Positions 46,385 through 56,995 of a stretch of 62,000 nucleotides of DNA are shown here, in pieces (position 1 is the stretch's first letter; each line of letters starts with the position of its first letter). The DNA comes from Diphasiastrum complanatum (Eukaryota; Streptophyta; Lycopodiopsida; Lycopodiales; Lycopodiaceae). The stretch is taken from NCBI GenBank assembly GCA_029204225.1, contig CM055096.1, positions 48,061,579-48,123,578 of the forward strand, read 5' to 3'. Below the pieces are notes generated by a model. That model searched no databases and was not told the origin of the DNA. It saw only the letters and a program-made list of their open reading frames with translations. Made by a program: the position numbers and the translations under genes.

Positions 46385-47038
46385 TGTGAAAAAAGTGGAT
46401 CTTGAATGGATCAAAACTCCCAAAATACTTGGCTAAGATCTTTGCACAACAAGCTACAAAAGCTAGAAATGGCAAAGCATGCTAATGCTACCTTTGATAC
46501 ACATGAACTTGACAAAGCATTTAAGAGACAAAAGAAACTAATAAAAGGTATTGATGGCAGCCAAAAACAACAGCATACCAGCACTACAATAGCAGCCTAC
46601 CACTTTTGGAAACCTCTTTAGATCATACACAAAAGCTTGAAGATAATACACAAAGCAATGCTCTCAATGGAGGAAGAAACTGTGACAATGATCTATTGAT
46701 CTCTCTCAACAATACAATAAGTTTCTCCAACATGTTCTCCACAAATTTCAGCCTAATACAGGTGAGAGAGATGATTCTCTCTCCTCTCTCTAAAACTTAG
46801 GACCCAATTTTAGGGCACCAGTAGCCTAAAATAACCAATTTTGGCCTATATGTCCAAATAACATGATTTTGGTGTCATTTCAAGGTCCTGAAGTTTGAGA
46901 CTTCTTCAATATGAAATATATACTAAAATAAAAGTATCTAGGCCTCTTTCACACGTGTGAAAGGTTAGATCCAAAACTATGTACAAAAATTGCCAATTTA
47001 GGCCTCAAACTAGCTAGGAAATGTTGACAATTTTTACA
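46385..47038 (-). repeat. E2 5' LTR
   Basis: 654 bp. CACACGTGTG is intact at 46950-46959. Confidence 0.93.
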
Positions 47039-47758
47039 ATGCAATATATGGGAAGTAATGCGGTCTTTCTTGAGGTTGCCAACCATCAAGAAACTATCGA
47101 GGAGCTGAGTAGCAACAAGAATGGCAAGCTCAGTAATGGCTTCTAGAAGGTGGCCATCATTAGTCCAATGCAAATCATTTGTAATGTCAATATAAGACTT
47201 AATAGCCTGTTTGGCTTGCTTTGGTGAGGCTTGAGTACTAGATGCTATCCCTATGGCAGCAAGGGCGGCCTCAGTCACGCGCACCTTGTGTGTGGCTCCT
47301 TGGAAAGTAATATAAAACTTGGATTTCTCCTCCTTCCAAGTATTGAAGGCAAGAGTGATAAAATCCATGTTGATTCCCCCTGAGAAGGCTCTCTCATGAA
47401 TACCCATTGCAGTAAGCAGAGGCTCTGCAAGGGTCTCAGTGACCATGCTTGTGCTAGGAAGGATCATGATATCCATTGCAGATGGGACATCACGATGGAT
47501 AGTGTAATGCGATGACTGAGATATATCTGTGGAAGACATGATGAACAAAAACAAAAAGTAATCGGCGCGAGTGTATATCAGAAAACAGTACAAAACATTT
47601 TGAAAGTTTTGGTTGCTGGAAAAATTGACAAGAGCTTCGCTAGCACAAGTGAGGAATGACTCAAATTCAGCCAACTTATAGGTGAATTTGGAGGGTCCAT
47701 TACATTGGATACTAGTTTGGCTGATCATTTCTGAACAAAAAACTACAAGCTTGTACAA
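47039..47758 (-). pseudogene. Unrecognised host-element ORF, N-terminal part
   Basis: The minus-strand frame is open from 47758; the most likely Met is at 47539 (MSSTDISQSSHYTIHRDVPS). A central block reads FITLAFNTWKEEKSKFYITF, then HKVRVTEAALAAIGIASS. The form is reminiscent of plant transposon-protein ORFs placed after pol in some gypsy elements, but I cannot assign a family. The ORF is broken at 47039 by E2 and resumes at 35614. It follows a gypsy RT/RNase H/integrase fragment on the same strand, so it may be that element's 3' ORF. Confidence 0.5.
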
Positions 47759-47764
47759 AATTGT

Positions 47765-48165
47765 GAAAGTAGGCTATAAAAATTTTGGCGAAGGTTTCTG
47801 AGGTGCTGAAGCCATCCGACGAACGGTTTCCAGGTTTGGCGAAGGATGGATCTTCGCCCAAGAGAGTCCTTCACCCAAGTATTGTCATAAATGCAACTTT
47901 TCAAGATATGAACCTATAGCCAATCTAATTTTGACATTTTAAGACCATCTAGCATGTCAGTGAAGGTTTTTGAGGAGAGTAAGGTGCTCAGCGAAGGTTC
48001 CCAAAATGGCATATTGCTGATCATTCGCCTAACTCAAAAAAATGTACTTTTTCTAGAAAAGTACCTTCGCCCAACTCAATATAGATATATCTAAAGTGGA
48101 TGTATAATCTGAAAGTTCAGCGAAGGTTTTCAGTACTGTATAGGCAACATATGATCGAAACAATA
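47765..48165. repeat. Dispersed GCGAAGG(T)T / TTCGCC(C/T)AA motifs
   Basis: Within 400 bp, GCGAAGG or its near copies occur about six times (47789, 47838, 47960, 47989, 48120 region) and TTCGCC(C/T)AA three times (47855, 48024, 48068 region), interleaved. No coding frame is present. Confidence 0.5.
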
Positions 48166-48169
48166 ATTT

Positions 48170-49560
48170 AATAAGTCAATTTCCATCAAAAACTATCTTT
48201 TCCGTAGATTTTGCATCAGCAACTTTGACAGCTTTGGCTTCAACCCACTTGGTCATATAATTAGTTGCTACGATAATGTATCGGGCCTAAGATCCTCGCG
48301 TGGCAGGATGAATAGGACCAAGATAATCCAGTTCTCATTTTTCAAATGACGCTTGCAATAAAACCGGATGCAAGGGTTCATAGTTCTGTCTAGTAGGCCA
48401 TCGTGCTCGCTAGCAAACATCACATGTCTGAAGATAATTTTCAGTGTCCTTATGAAGCGTAGGCCACCAACAACCTGATTGCAAAAGTTTGCGAACAATA
48501 ATATCTGTAGAGAAGTGTCCTTTACCCATGCCATCATGTGAAAACATGATTAACTCTGGTATTTCATGCGGTAAAACACATCTACGTAGAATATTGATCC
48601 ACGACGATATAATTGTCCTTCAATCAATTGATAAGGTTGAGCCTTATGAATCAATTGTCTCTTCTGTAATTTTGTCAAAGAGTCATTTGGTTGTCCTAGC
48701 ATCAGGTACTCAACAATATCTGTTGCCCACTCAGTTACTGCTTCTACATAGAACAATGCAACATCTAGTATTTTCATCATCCACTTCAGTATTAACTGGT
48801 GCGGATTCAATTCCCGAAACGTGGTCGGCTAGATAATGTTGCTTCCCCTTTCGAACCACAATTTGAAAGTCAAATTCAGTTAGTATCAGTAACCATCTTG
48901 CAATACGTCCAGTATTGCATGTCTTGTTTACCAAGTAAAGTAACGGCTGGTGATCCGTATAAAATGCAAAGTGCATTTCCATGAGGTAATGACAAAATTT
49001 TTGAACAGAAAAAATCATGGCTAACACTTCACGTTCTGTTGTTGAATAGTTCTTCTCCGGATCTGTAAGCTGTTTGCTTGCAAATCGTATTGGGTGGTCC
49101 TTGTTATAGTTACCTAGCTGCATCAAAATTGATCCAATGGCATATTTTGAGGCATCCATGTGAACATGAAACTCAACCGTCCAATCTGGAGAACACAATA
49201 TCGGTGCTGAAGTTAATGCTTTTTTTTAATTTTTCAAAAGCTTCTAACGCCTCTACTATCCAAATAGGAACAATAGTTATTTTGTATATAGGTCTTGCTA
49301 AATCTGCAATAAAAATTCGATAGTAGTTCACATGATCCATAAACACATAAACTCCTCGAATTTTTGTTGGCGGTGGCAATTCCACAATAACCTTGATTTT
49401 AGAATAATCTGTGGCAATACCATGTCTCGATATCACATGCCCAAGCACAACTTCGTGGAAAACCCATATCTGGTATTTTTCTGGATTTAGAAAAATTTGA
49501 TATTTGCGACATCTTTCACTAACGTGTCATAGGTCAAGGAATAATATGATGCCGCTTGTC
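48170..49560 (-). pseudogene. Ty3/gypsy pol fragment: RT end, RNase H, integrase start
   Basis: The minus strand reads, in order, CRKYQIFLNPEKYQIW and LGHVISRHGI (end of reverse transcriptase), then VHMDASKYAIGSILMQ, RFASKQLTDPEKNYSTTERE and FYTDHQPLLYLVN (RNase H). A linker follows with QPYQLIEGQLYRRG (integrase N-terminus), remains of the HHCC zone, and TKWVEAKAV of the integrase core. Frames switch several times and stops are frequent. The integrase is cut off near 48170. Confidence 0.9.
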
Positions 49561-49828
49561 CATGCATTTACTTTTACCAATAAAAATTCAACACGTGGAT
49601 TTCAAGTTTGACTCCACACGTGTGGGATAACATGTTTTGTATATAAATTTCATTGAACCCAATCGTGACACTTTCTTTTTTTAGTTTTCACATATCTGAT
49701 TAGTGCGCACCTGTAGACGCCCATAAGGTATCTATTTACTATTTGCTCATAAGTCCAATATCCATTTCATACACTTTAAATTTTTTAGCTTCATCAACGT
49801 CTTTTTGAGCCTTTGTCAGATCCTTGTT

Positions 49829-50213
49829 ATGGCTAGAGCGAAGCAAACAACCAGGACTGATTAGTTCAAGTTGAAGTTTCGAGCCTCAGGCCGCCCGATT
49901 CTGGTAGGAGAACATCAATGAGAAGAAGCCATTGGATGAGAGATATAAAAAAGTATCAAAGGTCAATGGAGCTTATGATTCCAAAGGCTCCATTCTATCG
50001 TTTGGTACGTGAAATCACCAGAGAGAATCTGGGCAAGTACAATCGTTTTACAGTTTTAGCTATTATGGTCTTTAAAGAGCCTATGAAGATTTTCAAGCTC
50101 AATTTTTTGAGGATTCCTTCCTGCTTGCCATCCATGCAAAGCGTGTCACCATTATGCCCAAAGATTTTCAACTTTTATCTATACTAAGAGATAGAAGTTC
50201 TGGTCTTCACAAG
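49829..50213 (+). pseudogene. Histone H3 pseudogene, CENH3-like
   Basis: The ATG at 49829 starts MARAKQTTR, a histone H3 tail start. After a frameshift and an in-frame stop comes KKP-type sequence, then a deletion of the usual RPGTVAL segment. The alpha-N and alpha-1 region follows (49940-50030: KKYQRSMELMIPKAPFYRLV then REIT), and after another frameshift near 50090 alpha-3 reads FFEDSFLLAIHAKRVTIMPK followed by DFQLL. The IPxAPF context and a loop 1 about one residue longer than canonical H3 (TRENLGKYN before RF) favour the centromeric variant over H3.1/H3.3. No introns are visible although CENH3 genes normally have them, so a processed copy is likely. It is non-functional here. Confidence 0.82.
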
Positions 50214-50534
50214 GGTGAGGCCTCTACGACTCGTCCACCTCAAATGGATAGAACAAACCTTTCCACACGAATGACTCACAAGCAAGCAAAACCAAAGCGA
50301 TCCCAAGGCCCCAAGGAATTCACGAGAAAGAGAATACATAGTAAAAGGGCAAAGAAACATAATACTAATAATAATGAAACTCTTAAATCTGATAGCGGGT
50401 CATGTTGGATTATTCTCTTTCTTACCAATCGTCTAATCGGTTTAATCTTCATCCATTGTTTATCCAGTTCTGCAGTTTTTCCCGTGTGTTTACACAGTCT
50501 ACAGAATTACAAATGTTTTTACATAGTCTGCAGA

Positions 50535-50989
50535 ATTACCCATACTATTGAAGGTGAAGGTACTGTAAGATTGCGATTCCAGCATGATCAATTCAAATTA
50601 CTATCAAAGGCTTTATATGTTCCTAAACTCTCTACAAATCTATTATCAGTGAGTAGAATTACAAATTTAGGTCATAAGGTAGAATTCGAATCTAATCAAT
50701 GCAGAATTATTGATAGGAGTGATAAGATCCTTGCACTCGGCAAGAGGCAGGGTTACTTATATAAATTGGCACACTATTATTTTGAGTCTAGTCAAGCCTT
50801 GAAAACCTCTGTTCTAGACAATAAAGCATTACTATGGCATCATCGCTTAGGACACGTGAATCATGCATCTATTTTGAACATGACCAAACAATCCATGGTC
50901 CTTGATCTCGACTGTCCTTCTGGTAAGGTCGATCTCCCTGTCTGTCATAACTGTATTTATGGAAAGCAGGCTAGGTTTCCTTTTAGATC
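50535..50989 (+). pseudogene. Older copia element (host of E4), protease to integrase zinc domain
   Basis: The frame gives ITHTIEGEGTVRLRF, ALYVPKLSTNLLSVSRI and a pre-integrase zinc domain LWHHRLGHVNHASI with CHNCIYGKQARFPF. It is interrupted at 50990 by E4 and resumes at 56996 (SNHMHTTKAMLDVVHVDICG), where the joined reading is continuous. The left part (Gag, protease active site) is missing; sequence before 50535 belongs to another context. Confidence 0.88.
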
Positions 50990-51677
50990 TTTGAAAAATT
51001 GCCTACATTGGCAAATCTAGCCATGTAGAATATTGTACATTTTGTCAATATTGTTTGTTGGTTACTTGAATGGCCAAAGTGCCACTTGTACATACACACC
51101 TAAAGTAGGTTACCGAGTCAAGAGGAGTGGTTGTGTCTATTTGTAGTGATTCCTACTTTGTAGGATCTAGACCATGATTTATGATGAGATTTGTACCTAC
51201 CATGCACCTACCAAGCATGACTCTTGGATCTAGGCTAGGGTTTTCACATTAGGGCAAGAAAGTGGAGTCTACTTCCTTATTACATGCTGGATTTTCACCT
51301 AAATTTGCAAAGGAAGTGTGTTTTACTATGTATTTCCATTCTCCATAGTGAGAAGATAGAAACTTTTTGGAGCCTCAAGGAGAAACTCGAGTTTCCTCTC
51401 ATTGTATGGTGATTACTCTATTTTTCCAATGAAACCCAGCTTTGGCACTTTGTAAACACTGTCTACAGGCCGTACTACAGCCTTATTTCCACACATGTGG
51501 AGTTGGATTAGACTATTTGATCAATGCTTTGATTGTCTCTACTTGTTTCCTATCAAGCTGCTAAACTAGATCTTGTTTTCTGATGACTAGTTTCTGATAG
51601 ATTGTTTAACAAGCATACAATCACCTTGTGGATCATTCAAAGATCCATTTATGGTCGTTAGTACTGTACTTTTCACA
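50990..51677 (+). repeat. E4 5' LTR
   Basis: 688 bp. The expected TG terminus reads TT through one substitution. The palindrome appears as CACACATGTG (51490-51499) where the 3' LTR keeps CACACGTGTG. Confidence 0.95.
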
Positions 51678-52307
51678 TGGTATCAGATCCAAGTACAAGG
51701 CCATTGATCTGTGTTTGAATCTAATCCAGTTTTAGCAGGTTTTGGTGCAAAAAGCTAGTATTGGAAGGGCGAGCTGGTATCCAGGTTTTGGTGAGGGGAT
51801 TTGATCCCAAACTTTTTCAGGATCAAAATCCGTACTGTTCACACGTGTGGTCATTTCTGAACCAGCATTTAATAACCCATATTCATTGGATCATAGAAAA
51901 TTCATATGGTGTCAGTTTGATGTAATTTTTGGTGCAAATCCTAGGATAAGCTACCAAGATCATTGCCATTGATTAGTTTTGAATTTGTTTCATGAAAACT
52001 AATTAATTTAGGCTGATTTCAGACCTTCTTAAAGTGGAAACCAGGTCTTGAAAGTACATCAAAGTGAATGAGAGAGATAGAGTCAGTTTTTGTCCAAGAA
52101 TAGCCAAGATTGGCAAGATTTGCTTGAGTGTAGTTTTCATCTCATCTTATCTTCATTCCAACTTGTGAGGGAGTGATAGAACTGTGATTACAAATCCATC
52201 TGTTGGATTAGAAGTCAACATTTGAGTGAAACACTACAAGTTAGAAACCTTTGTGAGTTTCAGGTCCAAACAAATCTATATCTTGTGTGTAGAATCTTGC
52301 TAGTAAG
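51678..52307 (+). other. E4 primer site and leader
   Basis: Primer site TGGTATCAGATCC at 51678-51690, then about 620 bp without a gene. CACACGTGTG occurs at 51840-51849, preceded by CCGTACTGTT. Confidence 0.8.
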
Positions 52308-55300
52308 ATGGGATCAGTGGGAGCCTACCTTCTAGAAGCTAGTGAGAGGTTAAATTCTACCAATTATGCTATTTGGAAAGTGAAGATGGATTCACTAATG
52401 GTGCTCCAGGATCTTTATGAGTTTCTAATAGATGATGAAGATGAACCTCTAGGTGCACATGAATTAGTGAGATACAAGAAGAGGTCTAGGCTTGCACTTC
52501 ACTGTATTGAGATGAATGTAAGCAATGATCTTTTAAGGGAAGTATCATCATGTAAGAGTGCTAAAGAGGCTTGGGAATCTTTAAAATCTATCTATGAGTC
52601 TAGTAACACTTCGAGGGTTCTCATGCTTAGGAATCAGATTCTACAAAGCATGAAGAGGAGTGATGAGAATGCACAAGATTATGTGCTAAGAATCAAGTCT
52701 CTTAATAGGGAGTTAGCTTCCATTGGAGAGAAGATTCAAGATAGTGAGCTTGTTCAGATTGTCCTAAATGGTCTAGGGAGTGGCTTTACAAATTTGGTCC
52801 AAAGCTTTGCAATCCAAGACACTTTGCCTACTATAGAAAAGCTACACAATGTATTAGTAGCTGAAGAGTGTAGGATGTTGCATACCAATGCAAGAATGAA
52901 TGCTATTTCTCTGCAGGATGGTGATGAGAAAGCTAATTTCTCATTCAAAAGCAAGAAGAAGACCAATGGCAAGAAGAAGCACTTCAAGGAGACCAAGGAG
53001 GAGGATGAGGCTTCAAGCTCAAAGGGCAAGATCAAAGACAAGTCCAAGTACAAATGTTTTTTCTGTGGAAAGAAAGGACATTTTGCATCAGAATGTCTCA
53101 AGAAGAAGAAGGCACAAGAGAGCAAACAAAGCAACATTGCACATCAGGAGGAAGAGGAGGATGAAGCGTCATCCTTGATGGTTTCCAACAAACCACCATC
53201 ATCCAAGAGCAACACCAATGATTCTTGGTGGATTGATAGTGGGGCAAGTTCCCACACGACATATCAAAAGGACATATTCTCCACCTTACTTTCTTACAAT
53301 GACTTACATAGATCAATCTATACTGCAAGTAGTCAAGAATGTAAGATAAGTGGAATAGGAACAATTCCCTTGTATGTGGGATCATCCAAAAGGATGAATC
53401 TAGATAATGTTCTTTATGTTCCTAAGTTAACCAAGAATTTGCTTAGTGTTGGCCAGTTAATGGATAATGGCCTAGATGTACAATTTAAGCATGGAGTTTG
53501 TTCCATCCCTAGAAATGATGAATGTATAGCCAAAGGCTTTAATCAAGGTAGATTGTTTAAGCTTGATGCTAATATTGCAGTGGAGAGTGTTAACTTGGCA
53601 AAGGTGGAGCTATCAAAGGTGGAACTGTGGCACAAAAGGTTGGGCCACCCCAACTACAAAGCCATGGAATCTATGGCTACAAAGGAGCTTGCAGTTGGAC
53701 TCCCCAAGCATTTGTCAAAGTGTGGGAAGAGATGTGAAGCATGCAGCCTCTCAAAGGCTCACAAGCTACCCTTCTCAAGATCTACATCAAGATCAAACTC
53801 TCCTCTTGAACTCATCCATTCGGATGTTCATAGTTTTTCACATGAGTCTAATGGTGGTGCCAAGTACTATGTAATTTTCATTGATGACTATTCTAGATTT
53901 TGTTGGATGTACCTCTTGTCTAGCAAATCAATGGTGTTTGATTCTTTTGTAAAGTTCAAGAATTTGGTAGAAAATCAACCTAGTACCAAGATTAAGGTAT
54001 TAAGGAGTGATAATGGAGGTGAATATGTCTCCAATAAGTTGATTGACTTTTGTATTTCTAATGGCATAAAGAGGGAGTTGTCATGTCCATACACCCCTCA
54101 ACAAAATGGAGTGTGTGAGAGAAGAAATAGATCTCTTTGTAAGTGTGCTAAGGCCTTAAGGCTAGATGCTTCTCTATCCAAACCATTTTGGGGTGAAACA
54201 ATAACTTGTGCTAACTATTTGTGCAATAGATTGCCAAACCAAGCCATTGGAGGAATCACACCATTTGAAGCTCTATTTGGAGAGAAGCCCAATCTCAAAG
54301 ATCTCAAAGTTTTTGGATCCACTTGCTATGTACACCAATCCTTGGATAAGAGAAGGAAGGATGATGCAACATCCATCAAAGGCATCTTTGTGAGATATGG
54401 TGAGAATAGCAAAGGTTATAGAGTCTTCAATCCCATCACTAGCAAGGTGATAGTGAGTAGGGATGTTATTTTTGATGAAGGACATGCTTGTGATTTGGAT
54501 GATAATTCTACTAATCATCTTGATGCCAAGGATCATGCTAGGATGGAGGAGGAGCTTCCAAGTGAAGAAGAACTTGAGGATCCACCTCAAGATGCAAGAA
54601 CTCCAAGAACTCCAAGAACTCCAAGAAGATCTACAAGGGCAAGATCCGAGCCATTGAGGCTCACCTATGATGGTCAAGGTGATCAAAGGGAAGGCTCATC
54701 ATCTTTCACATCTTACACCTTTCTTACTTCAATGTTAGATGAGCCAACATGCTATGAAGATGCTTGTAAGTCTAAAAGTTGGATGGATGCTATGCAAGTA
54801 GAGTATGATGCTCTTATTGAGAATCATACTTGGGATCTTGTGGATCTTCCTCAAGGGAAGAAACCTCTTGATTGCAAGTGGGTGTTTAGATTGAAGTATA
54901 ATCAAGATGGATCAATAAGCAAGCATAAAGCTAGGCTTGTTGCCAAAGGTTTTTTACAAACCAAAGGCATTGACTATGATGAGACTTTTCTCCTGTGGCT
55001 AAGCTTGTTACTATCAGGTTGATCATTAGTCTTGCTACAACCTTCAATTGGGAGCTATTCCAACTTGACTTCACAAATGCATTCCTCAATGGTTATTTGG
55101 AGGAAGAGATCTACATGAGGCAACCGGAGGGCTTCATCAAGGCAAAGCATGAAGGAAAGGTGTGTTTTTTGAAGAAGAGCCTTTATGGGCTCAAGCAAGC
55201 ACCTAGAACATGGCACTCTAGGCTAAACTCTTTTCTCATTTCCATCAATTTTGTAATGAGTGCCTATGATCCATCATTTTATATAAGTTTTCATGATGGC

Positions 55301-56338
55301 ATGATCATTATTCTTGTTTTGTATGTAGATGACATTATCTTGAGTGGTAATGATCTAGATGGAATTAGAGATGTAAAAATTGCTTTAGCAAAAGAGTTTA
55401 AGATGGTAGATCTCGGCCTATTGAGCTTCATTCTTGGAATAGAGGTTATTAGAGAATGTGATTTTAGCTTCATTTGTCAATCTAAATATGCTACATCCAT
55501 CCTAGATAGATTTGGAATGAAGAATTGTAAAGGCATTGAGACACCAATGGAGCAATATGTAAAAGCATCTATTGGTTGTGATGAAGCATCCTTTGAGGAC
55601 ATCACATTATAAAGAAGGCTTATTGGCTCCTTGATCTATTTAACTATAACTAGACCTGATCTTAGTTATAGTGTTGGAAAGTTAAGCCAATTCATGCAAA
55701 GTCCTCTAGTTTCACATTGGAAGATGGCCAAAAGAGTTCTTAGATACATTTCATTCACTAAGAATTTTGGTATTTTGTATAGAGGAACTAATCTTGGCTT
55801 AAGAGCCTATAGTGACTCGGATTTTGCAGGTGACAAAGTGGATGGAAGATCAACAAGCGCCTTTGCCACCTTTCTATGTGATGGAGTAGTATCACGGCTT
55901 TCCAAAAAGCAAGATACCATCTCCCTATCTTCCACAGAATCCGAATACAAGGCCTTGACATCAACATCCAAGGAGGTCTTGTGGCTCAAAAGGCTATTGG
56001 TAGAGCTTCATGTCATGGAGGAGGAGATCCCTATCATCTATTGTGACAACCAATCAGCCCAATCACTTGCAACTAATCCTACATTCCATGCAAGGAGCAA
56101 ACACATCGAAATTGCTCATCATTTCGTGAGGGAAAAAGTGCAAGCTAAAGAGATCAAGCTCCAACACGTGCCATCATCAAGTTGCTTGGCTGATTTGTTT
56201 ACTAAACCTTTATCTAAAGATTCATTTGTCAAGCTTAGATCTTCAATTGGAGTTATTGATAAAAGCATTGTGATCTCCAAGGCTAGATTTGAGGAGGAGT
56301 GTGAAAAATTGCCTACATTGGCAAATCTAGCCATGTAA
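52308..56338 (+). pseudogene. E4 copia Gag-Pol polyprotein with two lesions
   Basis: The ATG at 52308 starts MGSVGAYLLEASERLNSTNY. Gag with knuckle CFFCGKKGHFASEC (residue about 249), protease DSGASSHT (about 309), integrase zinc domain LWHKRLGHPN...CEAC (about 440), and integrase core with Asp in IHSDVHS (about 503), Asp in SDNGGEY (about 566) and Glu in CERRNR (about 602). One T appears lost in the ETFSPVAK codons near 54988, shifting the frame. RT then continues from 54995 with QLDFTNAFLNGYLEEEIYM and YVDD (about 55322). TAA at 55610-55612 replaces an expected TAT (Tyr). RNase H follows with SDSDFAGD, STESEYKAL and CDNQSAQSLATN. The stop at 56338 lies 39 bp inside the 3' LTR. Only these two changes disable an otherwise complete polyprotein. 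Confidence 0.96.
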
Positions 56339-56990
56339 AATATTGTACATTTTGTCAATATTGTTTGTTGGTTACTTGAATGGCCAAAGTGCCACTTTTA
56401 CATACACACCTAAAGTAGGTTACCACGAGTCAAGAGGAGTGGTTTTGTCTATTTGGTACTGATTCCTACTTTGTAGGATCTAGACCATGATTTATGATGA
56501 GATTTGTACCTACCATGCACCTACCAAGCATGACTCTTGGATCTAGGCTAGGGTTTTCACATTAGGGCAAGAAAGTGGAGTCTACTTCCTTATTACATGC
56601 TGGATTTTCATCTAACTTTGCAAAGGAAGTGTGTTTTACTATGTATTTCCATTCTCCATAGTGAGAAGATAGAAACTTTTTGGAGCCTCAAGGAGAAACT
56701 CGAGTTTCCTCTCATTGTATGGTGATTACTCTATTTTTCCAATGAAACCCAGCTTTGGCACTTTGTAAACACTGTCTACAGGCCGTACTACAGCCTTATT
56801 TCCACACGTGTGGAGTTGGATTAGACTATTTGATCAATGCTTTGATTGTCTCTACTTGTTTCCTATCAAGCTGCTAAACTAGATCTTGTTTTCTGATGAC
56901 TAGTTTCTGATAGATTGTTTAACAAGCATACAATCACCTTGTGGATCATTCAAAGGTCCATTTATGGTCCTTAGTACTGTACTTTTCACA
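56300..56990 (+). repeat. E4 3' LTR
   Basis: 691 bp, TGTGAAAAATTGCC...CTTTTCACA. CACACGTGTG at 56803-56812. The first 39 bp also encode the end of the polyprotein. Confidence 0.95.
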
Positions 56991-56995
56991 AGATC

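Larger units (their letters stand above)
41179..47038 (-). mobile_element. E2: older relative of E1, decayed
   Basis: The LTRs are 41179-41833 and 46385-47038. The primer site is 46373-46384 (TGGTATCAGAGC, minus strand) and the polypurine tract 41834-41843, identical to that of E1. The internal organisation is collinear with E1, with frameshifts and stops. The target duplication is not intact: the flanks are TTGCAT and TAGGAT, which fit a TGCAT duplication if four bases were lost on one side. E1 lies only 9 bp away. Confidence 0.92.
50985..56995 (+). mobile_element. E4: nearly complete Ty1/copia element, TSD AGATC
   Basis: The element is 50990-56990 (6.0 kb). The LTRs are 50990-51677 and 56300-56990, and the 5-bp duplication AGATC lies at 50985-50989 and 56991-56995. 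The primer site TGGTATCAGATCC (51678-51690) abuts the 5' LTR and GAGGAGGAG (56291-56299) is the polypurine tract. The domain order Gag, PR, IN, RT, RH is typical of copia. The LTRs differ at roughly a dozen places by eye (including TG to TT at the 5' LTR edge), so E4 is older than E1. It inserted into another copia element. Confidence 0.97.

Noticed and set aside
46949-47038. Treating the last 30 codons of the ORF 46949-47758 as part of the protein
   Set aside because: These bases are the end of the E2 LTR; the genuine continuation lies at 35614.
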